Origin: Bacillota bacterium
Lineage (GTDB): Bacteria; Bacillota; Clostridia; Clostridiales; Clostridiaceae
DNA: 21,213 nucleotides
Direction of reading: 5' to 3'
Assembly (NCBI GenBank): GCA_030706015.1
Contig: JAUZPI010000073.1
Location: forward strand, 1 to 21,213
Part shown: positions 1-7,288 of the stretch, piece by piece
Numbering within the stretch: position 1 is the stretch's first letter
How the letters are laid out: each line of letters opens with the position of its first letter
Notes under the pieces: model-generated
The model's input: only the letters and a program-made list of their open reading frames with translations
Told to the model about the DNA's origin: nothing
Database searches by the model: none
Position numbers and translations under genes: made by a program

Positions 1-170
1 ATCTACCTATTTTCTTTATACCTGAAATATACTTATAATACAGTTAGGATTACTATTTAGTAATTCTATTTGTTATTTTTGAGTTTTCAGACACGCTTTA
101 ATTCTTTTTATTATAACATTTTTTCCATGTAAGATTAATGCAAAACTTATCAACAAAGGATATAAAAATA

Positions 171-198
171 AGAGGCAGCAGATTTCTCCACTACCTCT
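171..198 (-). terminator. Rho-independent terminator of the Rpn nuclease gene
   Basis: An 8-bp stem (171-178 with 191-198, one G-U pair in the minus-strand RNA) lies just past the stop codon at 213. On the minus strand it is followed by a T-rich run (161-170, TATTTTTATA). The remaining 160 bases to the window edge are AT-rich and show nothing I can assign. Confidence 0.6.
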
Positions 199-212
199 GT
201 CGCTATACTTAG

Positions 213-1151
213 CTAATTTAATTTTCCCTTAAGTTCCAATACTCTTTTAAGACTTAATCCAGTTCCTTTAGCAACTATCTCTTCACTAACTCCTAATTTC
301 AAGAAATTTAATGCATCTTCTTCTTTTGCTTTTATTTCTCCTTTTATTTCTCTCTCTTCAAATTCCTTATCTAATATCTTCGTAAGATTAGATGTCATTT
401 TCAATACCTCCTCTTCCTCAAATAATACTTCTATAGTTTCCTTTATTTCTTTATATTCCTTCGTATCTACAGTTACTTTTAACCAGTGCTTTAATATATT
501 CTTTTTCTCTTCACTCAAATCTTTATATATTTGTGTTATCTCTATAAGCCTTGTTAAAAACTCTGCCCAATCCATATTTTGGTCTAATGCAAAAAAGGCG
601 GACACTAGAGTCTGAGTTTCATAAAGTGCTTCTTTCCTAAAGTTATTTACTTCTATTATAGGATACCTAAAATCTATAACATAGTCCTTTAACAATTCTT
701 TCTTATTTATCTGTTCACCTAAAGTTTTTGTTGCTGTCCACTTTTCTTTTCCGTTATATATTACTACAGGTAAGATTGCTGGTAATTTAAATTCTTTTTT
801 CTCATATTCCAATTTAGGAGTGTTTTTTATTACATCTCTCCAGATCTCTGCCATGTAAAAGAATAGCCTTATTGCCATTCTATAGTCCACGGAAGATTGA
901 AACTCTAAGAGAACATATATTATTACTTCATCTTCTCCTATTTTCCCATTATATATCAAGTCTGATTCTAATTCAGCATAATCCGGTAGTACAAAAGATT
1001 TATCTATTAACATCAAACTATCAGGATTTATTTCCTTAGCTATATTTCCATCAACAAAATCCCTTAAAAACTCATAAAACTCTTCTCTATTTGAAAATAT
1101 ATCTTTATAACTTTTATCGTGTATATTATTTATATTTTCTTTTACTTTCAT
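213..1151 (-). CDS. Rpn family recombination-promoting nuclease / PD-(D/E)XK family putative transposase
   Basis: A 312-aa protein of the Rpn/YhgA-like (Transposase_31) group, DNA endonucleases of the PD-(D/E)XK fold linked to RecA-independent recombination and commonly multicopy in clostridia. The N-terminus has the typical HDKSYKDIFSN motif (residues 11-21). The nuclease core is visible as D64 in ESDLIY and the E83-F-Q85 pair on the next strand (the E-x-Q variant of E-x-K). A conserved YRMAIRLFFYM helix follows. The C-terminus ends with a short helix-turn-helix-like segment (GVSEEIVAKGTGLS) seen in many family members. The length is normal, so the gene looks intact. The ATG start is preceded by AGAGAGGAT at a good distance. 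It stands alone, with its own terminator. Family assignment is secure; the cellular role in this host is inference. Confidence 0.88.
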   Translation of the reverse strand: MKVKENINNIHDKSYKDIFSNREEFYEFLRDFVDGNIAKEINPDSLMLIDKSFVLPDYAELESDLIYNGKIGEDEVIIYVLLEFQSSVDYRMAIRLFFYMAEIWRDVIKNTPKLEYEKKEFKLPAILPVVIYNGKEKWTATKTLGEQINKKELLKDYVIDFRYPIIEVNNFRKEALYETQTLVSAFFALDQNMDWAEFLTRLIEITQIYKDLSEEKKNILKHWLKVTVDTKEYKEIKETIEVLFEEEEVLKMTSNLTKILDKEFEEREIKGEIKAKEEDALNFLKLGVSEEIVAKGTGLSLKRVLELKGKLN

Positions 1152-1200
1152 GCTTATTATCCTCTCTGATTATCCCTTTTAAGTACCTCTGATTGCTTAT

Positions 1201-1209
1201 ATTGTAGCA
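1201..1209 (-). promoter_or_regulatory. Candidate extended -10 promoter for the Rpn nuclease gene
   Basis: On the minus strand the sequence TG-C-TACAAT (an extended -10) lies 50 nt upstream of the ATG at 1151. No convincing -35 box is visible at 17-nt spacing, which extended -10 promoters can tolerate. This is sequence resemblance only. Confidence 0.35.
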
Positions 1210-1253
1210 CATCTATAAGGCAAAAGGGAATATTCTTAAATTCTCTACATCTT

Positions 1254-1310
1254 AAAAAATAGGACTAAATCAGTGAACCCCTTATGTTTTCAAGGTTTAC
1301 CAATTTAGTC
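1254..1310 (-). terminator. Rho-independent terminator downstream of the PLD-helicase remnant
   Basis: Two 18-base arms (1262-1279 and 1293-1310) pair with three imperfect positions around a 13-nt loop. On the minus strand the hairpin is followed immediately by TATTTTTT (1254-1261). It sits just past the stop at 1325, so it terminates the minus-strand remnant gene. Confidence 0.65.
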
Positions 1311-1324
1311 CGATTATAACAGCG

Positions 1325-1727
1325 TCATCTATTTAGAAATAAGTCCTCAAATACTTCTTTATAGTGCTTAAAATCTTCTTCATGTCCTTCTTTTGTAATT
1401 CTATAGTTCCATTCGATTCCACTGGTTAAAGCTGATCTAGAGATATTGGAGGAACCTATAAATATTTCTCCACCATTTTCATATTCAAAAATATAAATCT
1501 TTCTCAATGAGTCTTACCCCTGTTTCCATTAAAAAGGCTACTATGATATCTACTCGAACTGCTTTTTGCAGACCTTTTTTTAAATTGTCTAATAGATGAT
1601 TATTATCTCCAGTTATACAGTTAGGATTGCTGCCAATTTCGATTCCTTTTGATACAAAATTATCAATAATCACTCCATTTTCTACTACATCTAACTGTGT
1701 TTTATCTTCCATCATATTCTCACCCAA
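1325..1727 (-). pseudogene. Remnant of a PLD-like nuclease-domain / DEAD-type helicase gene
   Basis: Two short frames on the minus strand are pieces of one phospholipase-D-like N-terminal domain of the kind fused to DEAD/DEAH helicases (DUF3427-type proteins, normally many hundreds of residues). The first (1485-1727) contains NLKKGLQKAVRVDIIVAF and METGVRL, the start of the domain. The second (1325-1507, another frame) contains KIYIFEYENGGEIFIGSSN and ALTSGIEWNYRI, the second half around the HKD-type motif. The stretch between them, including the catalytic His-x-Lys, is missing, the frame shifts at the junction (near 1487-1510), and the whole helicase part is lost after FEDLFLNR. The first frame opens with TTG, but a better start is ATG at 1713-1715, just behind GGGTGAG. 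An internal deletion with frameshift plus 3' truncation is the simplest reading. The family call rests on motif resemblance. Confidence 0.7.
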
Positions 1728-1810
1728 TCTGTTCTCATATTACCAATATTCTACCATAAATAACAAAAAATCTTCTATAGTGAAATATCTCAGCTTACAA
1801 AAACAATGCA

Positions 1811-2028
1811 AAATGTAACCAAATGTAACCAAAATGTAACCCTATATAGGCATTGGTATTACTCACTTTATAATAAAAAGTTACAAAGTTACATAAAAAA
1901 AAAAATATATATACGCGTGAGAGAGTTTCTAATGATTATTATAAAAGATATGCACATTATTTTTCTAAAAATGTAACCGAGCATAAAACCACCTTAAGCC
2001 CTTGAAAATCAATGGCTTAAGGTAGTTT
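1811..2028. repeat. Direct repeat copy 1: ATGTAAC-heptamer element with terminal hairpin
   Basis: A ~215-bp noncoding element repeated at 3912-4126, in the same orientation and roughly 85% alike by eye. Order of parts: three ATGTAAC heptamers (1813-1819, 1823-1829, 1834-1840), a conserved CTATATAGGCATTG block, two inverted heptamers (GTTACA at 1880-1885, GTTACAT at 1888-1894), a long A run, ATATATATACGCGT, another ATGTAAC (1971-1977), then the hairpin. The hairpin half overlaps the 3' end of the AAA-ATPase gene. It fills almost the whole 1728-2008 gap. Confidence 0.8.
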
Positions 2029-2031
2029 TAT
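1983..2031. terminator. Long hairpin (likely terminator) overlapping the stop codon of the AAA-ATPase gene
   Basis: Arms 1991-2005 and 2009-2023 form a 15-bp stem with one mismatch and an AAA loop. After one mismatch the stem extends through A/T pairs out to 1983-2031. The stop codon of the minus-strand gene (2009-2011) and its last codons are inside the hairpin. On the minus strand it is followed by GGTTTTATGC. The same hairpin ends the second repeat copy. Confidence 0.55.
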
Positions 2032-3727
2032 CATTTTTGCCTTGTGTAACCTTAACATCCTTACCTTTAAACACTATGGCAAGCTTTATTATGTCTTTTA
2101 TTCCTTTTTGCAGTAATTCTGCTTCATATTTTTTCTCTTCTATTTGCTGAAGGGCCATCTCTGTTCCTTGTTCTATGGTGTAGTCTAAGAAATAATCTAT
2201 TTTCTTAAATTCTATGATAATTCCTAGTTTAGAAATATCCTTTGGGATTATCATAACATCATATCTTCCGTATCCGCTTTCTTTATTTGATTTAACTTCA
2301 TAATCTTCTGAAAGGGATACTAACATTCCAAGTACAAAGGCGTGATATACTCTTTCTGGTTCTTTTCCTGAAATGTCAAAGTAGCTTAGATTGTTTATTA
2401 CAAATTCTCTAAACAGCCCCGCAAAAATCTCTATGTTGCCGCTGGTTAGTGTATTTAGCATTAGTTCATATTTTTGATTTGTTACTGAGTCTTGAAACCA
2501 TTTTTCAATTAAATTCTCATAGAATATATGCACTTCCTCATTAGGTATTTTTAATTCACAATGCAATTTACCTTTTATATTTTCTGTTTTAACAGCTTTT
2601 AGATATCCGCTTAAGGTTAAAAAGCTCCAGATATTTTCATTTGAATCTTCAACCTCTGCCATTACTATGGTATCATCTACTTTTTTATTTATAGAATTTC
2701 CTTCTATTAATTTTTCCAGGTCTATCTTTAAATTATTATCACCCTTAAGTAACAATCTTCTAATTAAATCGTTACTGCTGCTATTAATCCAATAGGGCAT
2801 AAAGCCTTCTCTGCTTCTTTTCAGATAATTTAAAACTGACCAGGGATTGTATATAGTTGTACCACCAAAAATATATCCATTGTACCACTTTTTAATATTT
2901 TCGCTTTCTTCTTCTGCGTTATAATATTCTATTAATGCTTTAATTTCTTCTTCTACAAATCCAAATTTATCATTAAAACCAAAGGACAAAATAGTATCTA
3001 CTTCTAAATTGTTAAGTCCTGAGAATATGCTTTCTTTTGCCACTCTAAGTATTCCTGTTATTAGTGATTTTTCTAAATTTATATTATCTTTTAGAGCTGC
3101 TGTAAGCATTATTCTTATTATAGAAATCATTTCTTCATAATAACCCTTTAAATATGCTTCTTGAATTGGCACATCATATTCATCTATAAAAAGCATTACT
3201 TTTTTCCCATAATGCTTATTCATAAAATTCATAAGCATGCTTATTGCTTCTGCTAAAGAAGATATTGTTGATTTCTTAGAAATTATTTCGATAAAATCTT
3301 CTTTGTCATACTCTGTTAATTTATCACTTTGGAGTAAATATTCATGTTCCTTATATAAATTAGACATAAGTAGTCCAATACCATCTATAAACTGCTCATA
3401 AGTAGCATATTTTTGATTCTTAAAGGTAACATAAATTACTGGATACTCTCCTTGGAGTTTCATTATTTCCTTTTCATTTTCTATCTTCAAGCCTTTAAAT
3501 AAGTCTTTTGTTTCTTCTTCGGTTCTTATATCAAAAAAGTACTTAAGCATACCTAAGTTCAGTGTTTTTCCGAATCTTCTTGGTCGTGGTGTTAAAATTA
3601 TTTTAGCTCCATTTTCTAAAAACTCTTTTATAAGCATAGTTTTATCTACAAAATAATGATTTCCTTCTATCAATTCTTTAAAATCAGAGGTTCCTACATA
3701 TATACCTTTTTTTATTTTAATCACCAC
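2009..3727 (-). CDS. AAA-ATPase-like protein with C-terminal PD-(D/E)XK nuclease domain
   Basis: A 572-aa protein with the AAA-ATPase_like plus PDDEXK_9 architecture. The P-loop is RPRRFGKT (48-55, where RFGKT replaces a classical GxxGxGKT) and Walker B is VMLFIDEYD (177-185). An N-terminal GTSDFKELIEGNHYFVDKT block is the family hallmark. The C-terminal nuclease core shows GRYDVMI with D490, then IIIEFKK with E506-x-K508, and a later AxxQI helix. These proteins are multicopy in clostridia and Bacteroidetes; a mobile or defence role is suspected but unproven. Start: the GTG at 3725-3727 overlaps an AGGTGG ribosome-binding site. The family-typical start KKGIYVGTSDF would follow from codon 5, which is ATA (3713-3715), so the original ATG may have mutated. 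The gene lies between two copies of a 215-bp repeat. All catalytic motifs are intact. Confidence 0.88.
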   Translation of the reverse strand: MVIKIKKGIYVGTSDFKELIEGNHYFVDKTMLIKEFLENGAKIILTPRPRRFGKTLNLGMLKYFFDIRTEEETKDLFKGLKIENEKEIMKLQGEYPVIYVTFKNQKYATYEQFIDGIGLLMSNLYKEHEYLLQSDKLTEYDKEDFIEIISKKSTISSLAEAISMLMNFMNKHYGKKVMLFIDEYDVPIQEAYLKGYYEEMISIIRIMLTAALKDNINLEKSLITGILRVAKESIFSGLNNLEVDTILSFGFNDKFGFVEEEIKALIEYYNAEEESENIKKWYNGYIFGGTTIYNPWSVLNYLKRSREGFMPYWINSSSNDLIRRLLLKGDNNLKIDLEKLIEGNSINKKVDDTIVMAEVEDSNENIWSFLTLSGYLKAVKTENIKGKLHCELKIPNEEVHIFYENLIEKWFQDSVTNQKYELMLNTLTSGNIEIFAGLFREFVINNLSYFDISGKEPERVYHAFVLGMLVSLSEDYEVKSNKESGYGRYDVMIIPKDISKLGIIIEFKKIDYFLDYTIEQGTEMALQQIEEKKYEAELLQKGIKDIIKLAIVFKGKDVKVTQGKNDKTTLSH

Positions 3728-3890
3728 CTAGTGTAATAATTATTTAATTACTTTTACTACTATTTTATCATATTTGTTTCTATTCAAACCATTTTCTATG
3801 GAAAATATGCTGCTTTTATGCTCAAATTGAACTATTCTTTTAATTTTAAAATTCTGCCATAAGCAAGAGAGAATCAACTATTGCAGTATA
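3728..3890 (-). promoter_or_regulatory. Upstream region of the AAA-ATPase gene with a weak extended -10
   Basis: This is the non-repeat part of the 519-bp gap 3728-4246. On the minus strand a TG-A-TAAAAT sequence lies about 40 nt upstream of the coding region and could be an extended -10, with no clear -35. The rest of the gap is taken by repeat copy 2, its extra heptamers and a short CCAGCTG/CAGCTGG inverted pair (4174-4180, 4205-4211). I see no gene here. Confidence 0.25.
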
Positions 3891-3911
3891 TTGTGTTACA
3901 AAAATAGTTAG

Positions 3912-4126
3912 AAATGTAACATGATGTAACAAAAATGTAACACTATATAGGCATTGATATTACTGGATTTATAATAAAATGTTACAAAGTTACATAAAAA
4001 AAAATATATATACGCGTAAGAGAGCTTTTAATAATTACTATAAAAGATAAGCATATTATTTTCCCAAAAATGTAACAAAGCAAAAAAATACCTTAAGCCC
4101 TTGATAATCAAGGGCTCAAGGCAGTT
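3912..4126. repeat. Direct repeat copy 2: ATGTAAC-heptamer element with terminal hairpin
   Basis: Second copy of the element at 1811-2028. It has heptamers at 3914-3920, 3924-3930, 3935-3941 and 4070-4076, inverted ones at 3981-3986 and 3989-3995, the CTATATAGGCATTG block and ATATATATACGCGT. It ends in a 14-bp hairpin (4091-4104 with 4108-4121, one mismatch, TAA loop). Extra heptamers flank it: GTTACA at 3895-3900, and ATGTAAC at 4133-4139 and 4145-4151. Similarity to copy 1 stops at the outer edge of the hairpin, so no trace of an AAA-ATPase C-terminus accompanies this copy. On the minus strand the hairpin could also end transcription of the 4247-5746 gene. Confidence 0.8.
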
Positions 4127-4246
4127 TCAAAAATGTAACAAAAAATGTAACATAACTAAAAAAGCTATGATTTCCAGCTGTCAATTCAGTAATTTCAGCA
4201 CTTTCAGCTGGCATAATATATATCCATAATACTCTTTACATACTGT

Positions 4247-5746
4247 TTATATACTGCCATTTAGCATTGTCTTATCTAATTGCTTACCGTCATCCTTTAG
4301 TTTTAACACTCTTAGATTACGATTGTCAAAATCGTAGCAGAAAATATAGTTGTCCACTATGTTAATACAATTATAATGACTATCCGTTAATTGAACTGAA
4401 TTTTTTCCATCAGTGTCTGACTTAAATAGTCTGCCTCCATATTCCCAGTATTCATATATTATAGTATCACCTACAACATTAAACATGTTTACTCCATTAG
4501 CTAATACCACTTGCCTGCTAGTGCCATCAGTTTTTATTTTGTATATGTGCTTATCATCACTAAAGTTTTCATAATAAATCCAATCTCCTGATACATTAAT
4601 AGTTTGAGAAATATCTTCATTTAATTTTGTTTTATTACTTCCGTCAGTTTTAATCTTGTATAACCTGTTTCTATCACTAATGTTAGAATAATAAATCCAA
4701 TCTCCATCTATATTGAACTCAGCAATATGGTCATCACTCAGCTTAACCTTTTGAGAACCATCAGTTTTTATTTTACAAAAACCTTCAGCCAAATCATAAT
4801 AGATCCAATCTCCAACAACAGACAGATTTATGCCAATATCATTGTTAAGTTGAGTATATCCACTGCCATCTGTTTTTATTTTACAAAGCTTATAGTCATT
4901 AGAAAAATATATCCACTCTCCTACAACATTTAAATTACTTATATAGCCGTCATAAAGCTTTGTCATTGACGTGCCGTCTTTTCTCACTTTATAAAGACTA
5001 TTAAAGCCGCTTTTATTTGTGAAATAAAGCCAATCTCCCTGTTCTGTTGCAAGTCCCCTGTTCATTAGGTTATTACCGCTGTTTCCACTGTCATTAACCT
5101 TCTCTTTAGTGACAGCTTCACTTACAGAGGAGAAATCACTTTCTCCATTTTTATTAACAGTCGTAATTCTATATGTATACTTAGTTGTTGATCTTAATTT
5201 ACTGTCTTTGAAGTTATTGCTTGTACTTTCACCCACTTGGATAAATGAATCCTTATCATTATCAGTCCTATAAATATAATACTTTTCGGCATCTTTAACT
5301 TTATTCCATTTTACCTCTGCACTATCAAATGTAACAGCTTCCGTTGATACCTTAGAAGGTGCTGCAGGCAGGCTCTTTGTAATTACTGTAACTGGGCTGG
5401 AAAGCTTTTCTTCTTTCCCATTTCTTATTACAGCCACCTTGTACCAGTATGAACTGTTAGGTTTTAAGCTGCTATCAGTAAATTTACTTTCCTTAACTGT
5501 ATTTATTTTTTTATACTCTCCGCTGCTTTCATCCATCCTATACACATTATATAACTCTGCATTTCTAACTGCTTTCCAGCTTATACGCACTTCTTTTGCG
5601 TTCAAGCTTTCACCTTTTAATTTTGGCGCTGCATTTAAGAATATATAAGTTAAAAAAGCTGCTATTATAACTACCACAGCCAAACTTATCCACAAAACCG
5701 TCTTTTTCTTTTTAATTGCTTCATTGTCTATTGCCAATTCACTCAT
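4247..5746 (-). CDS. Membrane-anchored surface protein with two Fn3 domains and DUF5050-type repeats
   Basis: A 499-aa protein. Residues 1-15 are short and basic at the end (KKKK), 16-37 form one hydrophobic segment without an obvious cleavage site, so the protein is probably a signal-anchored type II membrane protein with its bulk outside. Two fibronectin type III domains follow (about 41-124 and 128-214), each with the SYWYKV/KYTYRI strand. After a Ser/Asn/Gly linker (218-228) come about six to seven repeats of roughly 37-40 residues from 237 on, built on GDWIYY..LYKIKTDGS. These match the DUF5050 family and probably form a beta-propeller-like structure. No catalytic motif is seen; a surface or sensing role is inference. 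The ATG is preceded by GGAGGGGG at good spacing. It appears monocistronic. Confidence 0.85.
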   Translation of the reverse strand: MSELAIDNEAIKKKKTVLWISLAVVVIIAAFLTYIFLNAAPKLKGESLNAKEVRISWKAVRNAELYNVYRMDESSGEYKKINTVKESKFTDSSLKPNSSYWYKVAVIRNGKEEKLSSPVTVITKSLPAAPSKVSTEAVTFDSAEVKWNKVKDAEKYYIYRTDNDKDSFIQVGESTSNNFKDSKLRSTTKYTYRITTVNKNGESDFSSVSEAVTKEKVNDSGNSGNNLMNRGLATEQGDWLYFTNKSGFNSLYKVRKDGTSMTKLYDGYISNLNVVGEWIYFSNDYKLCKIKTDGSGYTQLNNDIGINLSVVGDWIYYDLAEGFCKIKTDGSQKVKLSDDHIAEFNIDGDWIYYSNISDRNRLYKIKTDGSNKTKLNEDISQTINVSGDWIYYENFSDDKHIYKIKTDGTSRQVVLANGVNMFNVVGDTIIYEYWEYGGRLFKSDTDGKNSVQLTDSHYNCINIVDNYIFCYDFDNRNLRVLKLKDDGKQLDKTMLNGSI

Positions 5747-5770
5747 ACATAATCCCCCTCCATTGGTAAG

Positions 5771-5779
5771 ATTATAGCA
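5771..5779 (-). promoter_or_regulatory. Candidate extended -10 promoter of the Fn3/DUF5050 gene
   Basis: On the minus strand TG-C-TATAAT lies about 25 nt upstream of the ATG at 5746. A start about 7 nt downstream would give a leader of under 20 nt that still includes the GGAGGGGG ribosome-binding site. There is no good -35; the upstream bases belong to the preceding terminator. Confidence 0.4.
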
Positions 5780-5782
5780 TAC

Positions 5783-5820
5783 AAAACAAAAAACCTTCCA
5801 TAATAGAATATATGAAAGGT
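5783..5820 (-). terminator. Rho-independent terminator of the HEAT/glycosyltransferase operon
   Basis: A 10-bp stem (5793-5802 with 5811-5820) with one G-U pair in minus-strand RNA and an 8-nt loop. It is followed on that strand by a T-rich tract (5783-5792). It lies 34 nt past the stop codon of the glycosyltransferase gene. Confidence 0.7.
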
Positions 5821-5854
5821 CAAAATTTGTATATTTATCTAAAATTATAGGCTG

Positions 5855-7264
5855 CTAATTACTAAAACTTTCTCTATTTATTTTTCCCCAGCTGTGTTTA
5901 AATTTCTTAAACCTTATAATGGCATCTATTCTAAAAAAGGTGGTCATTTGTCTGTAACCGAAGTTCTCAAGCACGCCAAACCAGGATAGTTTAATCAACT
6001 GCCTGATGGATGGATATTTACTAAAGGTGTATTCCTCCAGTAAAATGGCACCAATGGATAATACCACTCCATAAAGTATGGAGGAAATCAGAAATAGTAT
6101 AAAATAAGTGGTATTAAGCAATCCAAATATATAAGACAGCGGTATAATTATGTATCCTAATACCTCAATTACTGGGCTCAGCATTTCAAAAATCCAGAAG
6201 TATGGAGCTCCGAACATACCTATAATGCCATACTTAGGATTTAACAGCAATGTTTTGTGCCTAAAGAGGCTGTCCATTAACCCTATCTGCCATCTTCTTC
6301 TTTGACCTTTTAAATCCTTTACCTTTTCTGGTGCCTGTGTCCAGCAGACTGGATCAGGTATGAATTTGATTTTATATTTAGTTTTATTGCTTCTTAAATG
6401 TTTATGGATTTTAATCACCAGCTCCATATCCTCACCAATGGTGTTACTTGTGTATCCGCCTACTTCTATAACCACATCTTTTTTAAAGGCTCCAAAGGCT
6501 CCAGAGATAATAAGCAGACATCCAAGAGCATCCCACCCCATTCTTCCAGTAAGAAAGGCTCTTAGATACTCTACAATTTGAAACATTGCCAGCCTGTTTT
6601 TAGGCAGTCCAACTGCTTGTACCTTTCCATCCTTTATTGTGCTGCCATTGGCAATCCTTACAATACCTCCTACAGCTACAGTTAATTTGTGCTCAATAAA
6701 AGGCATTATAACTCTTACCAAGGAGTCACTTTCTAATATGGAATCAGCATCAATGGAGGTAAACACTGGATACCTTGATATATTTATCCCTGCATTAAGG
6801 GCATCTGCCTTCCCACCATTTTCTTTATCCACTAAAATAAGATTTGGTATATTTATATTTCTATATACTCCTTTAATTTTTTTAGTTCTTATTAAATATC
6901 TTACTGGTTGATTCACCTCAATTAGATTATAAGCTTCTATTACCTTATTAAAAGTTTTATCCTTTGAGCCATCATTAATCACTATAACTTCAAATAATGG
7001 ATAGTTTAGGGCCAGCAGTGATTGTATATTATCTACTATAGTATCCTCTTCGTTATAGGCCGGTACCAGTACAGATATAGGTATCATATTATCAGAAACC
7101 GTATATTTTTTATAGCTGGAATAATGTAATTTTCTAATATAATCATATAGACTAAAGGCTGATAAAATCAGCTGCATAAAATATATGCCGTTAATAGTCA
7201 ATACATAGTAAAGTATTATGTTATTAAAATCTACTATTATTTTCTTCATTAGCTCTGAACTCAT
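5855..7264 (-). CDS. Processive family 2 glycosyltransferase (polysaccharide synthase type)
   Basis: A 469-aa membrane glycosyltransferase that should polymerise a sugar from a nucleotide-sugar donor on the cytoplasmic face, like poly-N-acetylglucosamine or hyaluronan/cellulose-type synthases. An N-terminal membrane helix (about 15-38) is followed by the GT-A domain. Visible motifs are PISVLVPAYNEEDTI (62-76), D98 in VINDGS, the DAD metal site at 172-174 in SIDADS, the acceptor-site GED (277-279) and the processivity motif QRRRW (321-325). Several membrane segments follow (about 344-411). All family residues are present, so it looks active. The product cannot be named from sequence; no deacetylase or export partner is adjacent. 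The ATG is preceded by AGGGGAT. It lies 24 nt behind the HEAT-repeat gene, so they share a transcript. Confidence 0.88.
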   Translation of the reverse strand: MSSELMKKIIVDFNNIILYYVLTINGIYFMQLILSAFSLYDYIRKLHYSSYKKYTVSDNMIPISVLVPAYNEEDTIVDNIQSLLALNYPLFEVIVINDGSKDKTFNKVIEAYNLIEVNQPVRYLIRTKKIKGVYRNINIPNLILVDKENGGKADALNAGINISRYPVFTSIDADSILESDSLVRVIMPFIEHKLTVAVGGIVRIANGSTIKDGKVQAVGLPKNRLAMFQIVEYLRAFLTGRMGWDALGCLLIISGAFGAFKKDVVIEVGGYTSNTIGEDMELVIKIHKHLRSNKTKYKIKFIPDPVCWTQAPEKVKDLKGQRRRWQIGLMDSLFRHKTLLLNPKYGIIGMFGAPYFWIFEMLSPVIEVLGYIIIPLSYIFGLLNTTYFILFLISSILYGVVLSIGAILLEEYTFSKYPSIRQLIKLSWFGVLENFGYRQMTTFFRIDAIIRFKKFKHSWGKINRESFSN

Positions 7265-7288
7265 AATACTATCCCCTATCTTTCCCCA

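Noticed and set aside
1811..2028. Heptamer repeats considered as a CRISPR array
   Set aside because: Units are 7 bases with irregular spacing in both orientations, without regular spacers or cas genes.
213..3727. Composite transposon with the Rpn protein as transposase
   Set aside because: No terminal inverted repeats or target-site duplications bracket the region. The 215-bp repeats flank only the AAA-ATPase gene and are in direct orientation.
4174..4211. CCAGCTG/CAGCTGG inverted pair downstream of the DUF5050 gene considered as a terminator or attachment site
   Set aside because: The stem is only 7 bp with a 24-nt loop, and the nearest T run on the minus strand is too far away. The nearby repeat hairpin is a better terminator candidate.
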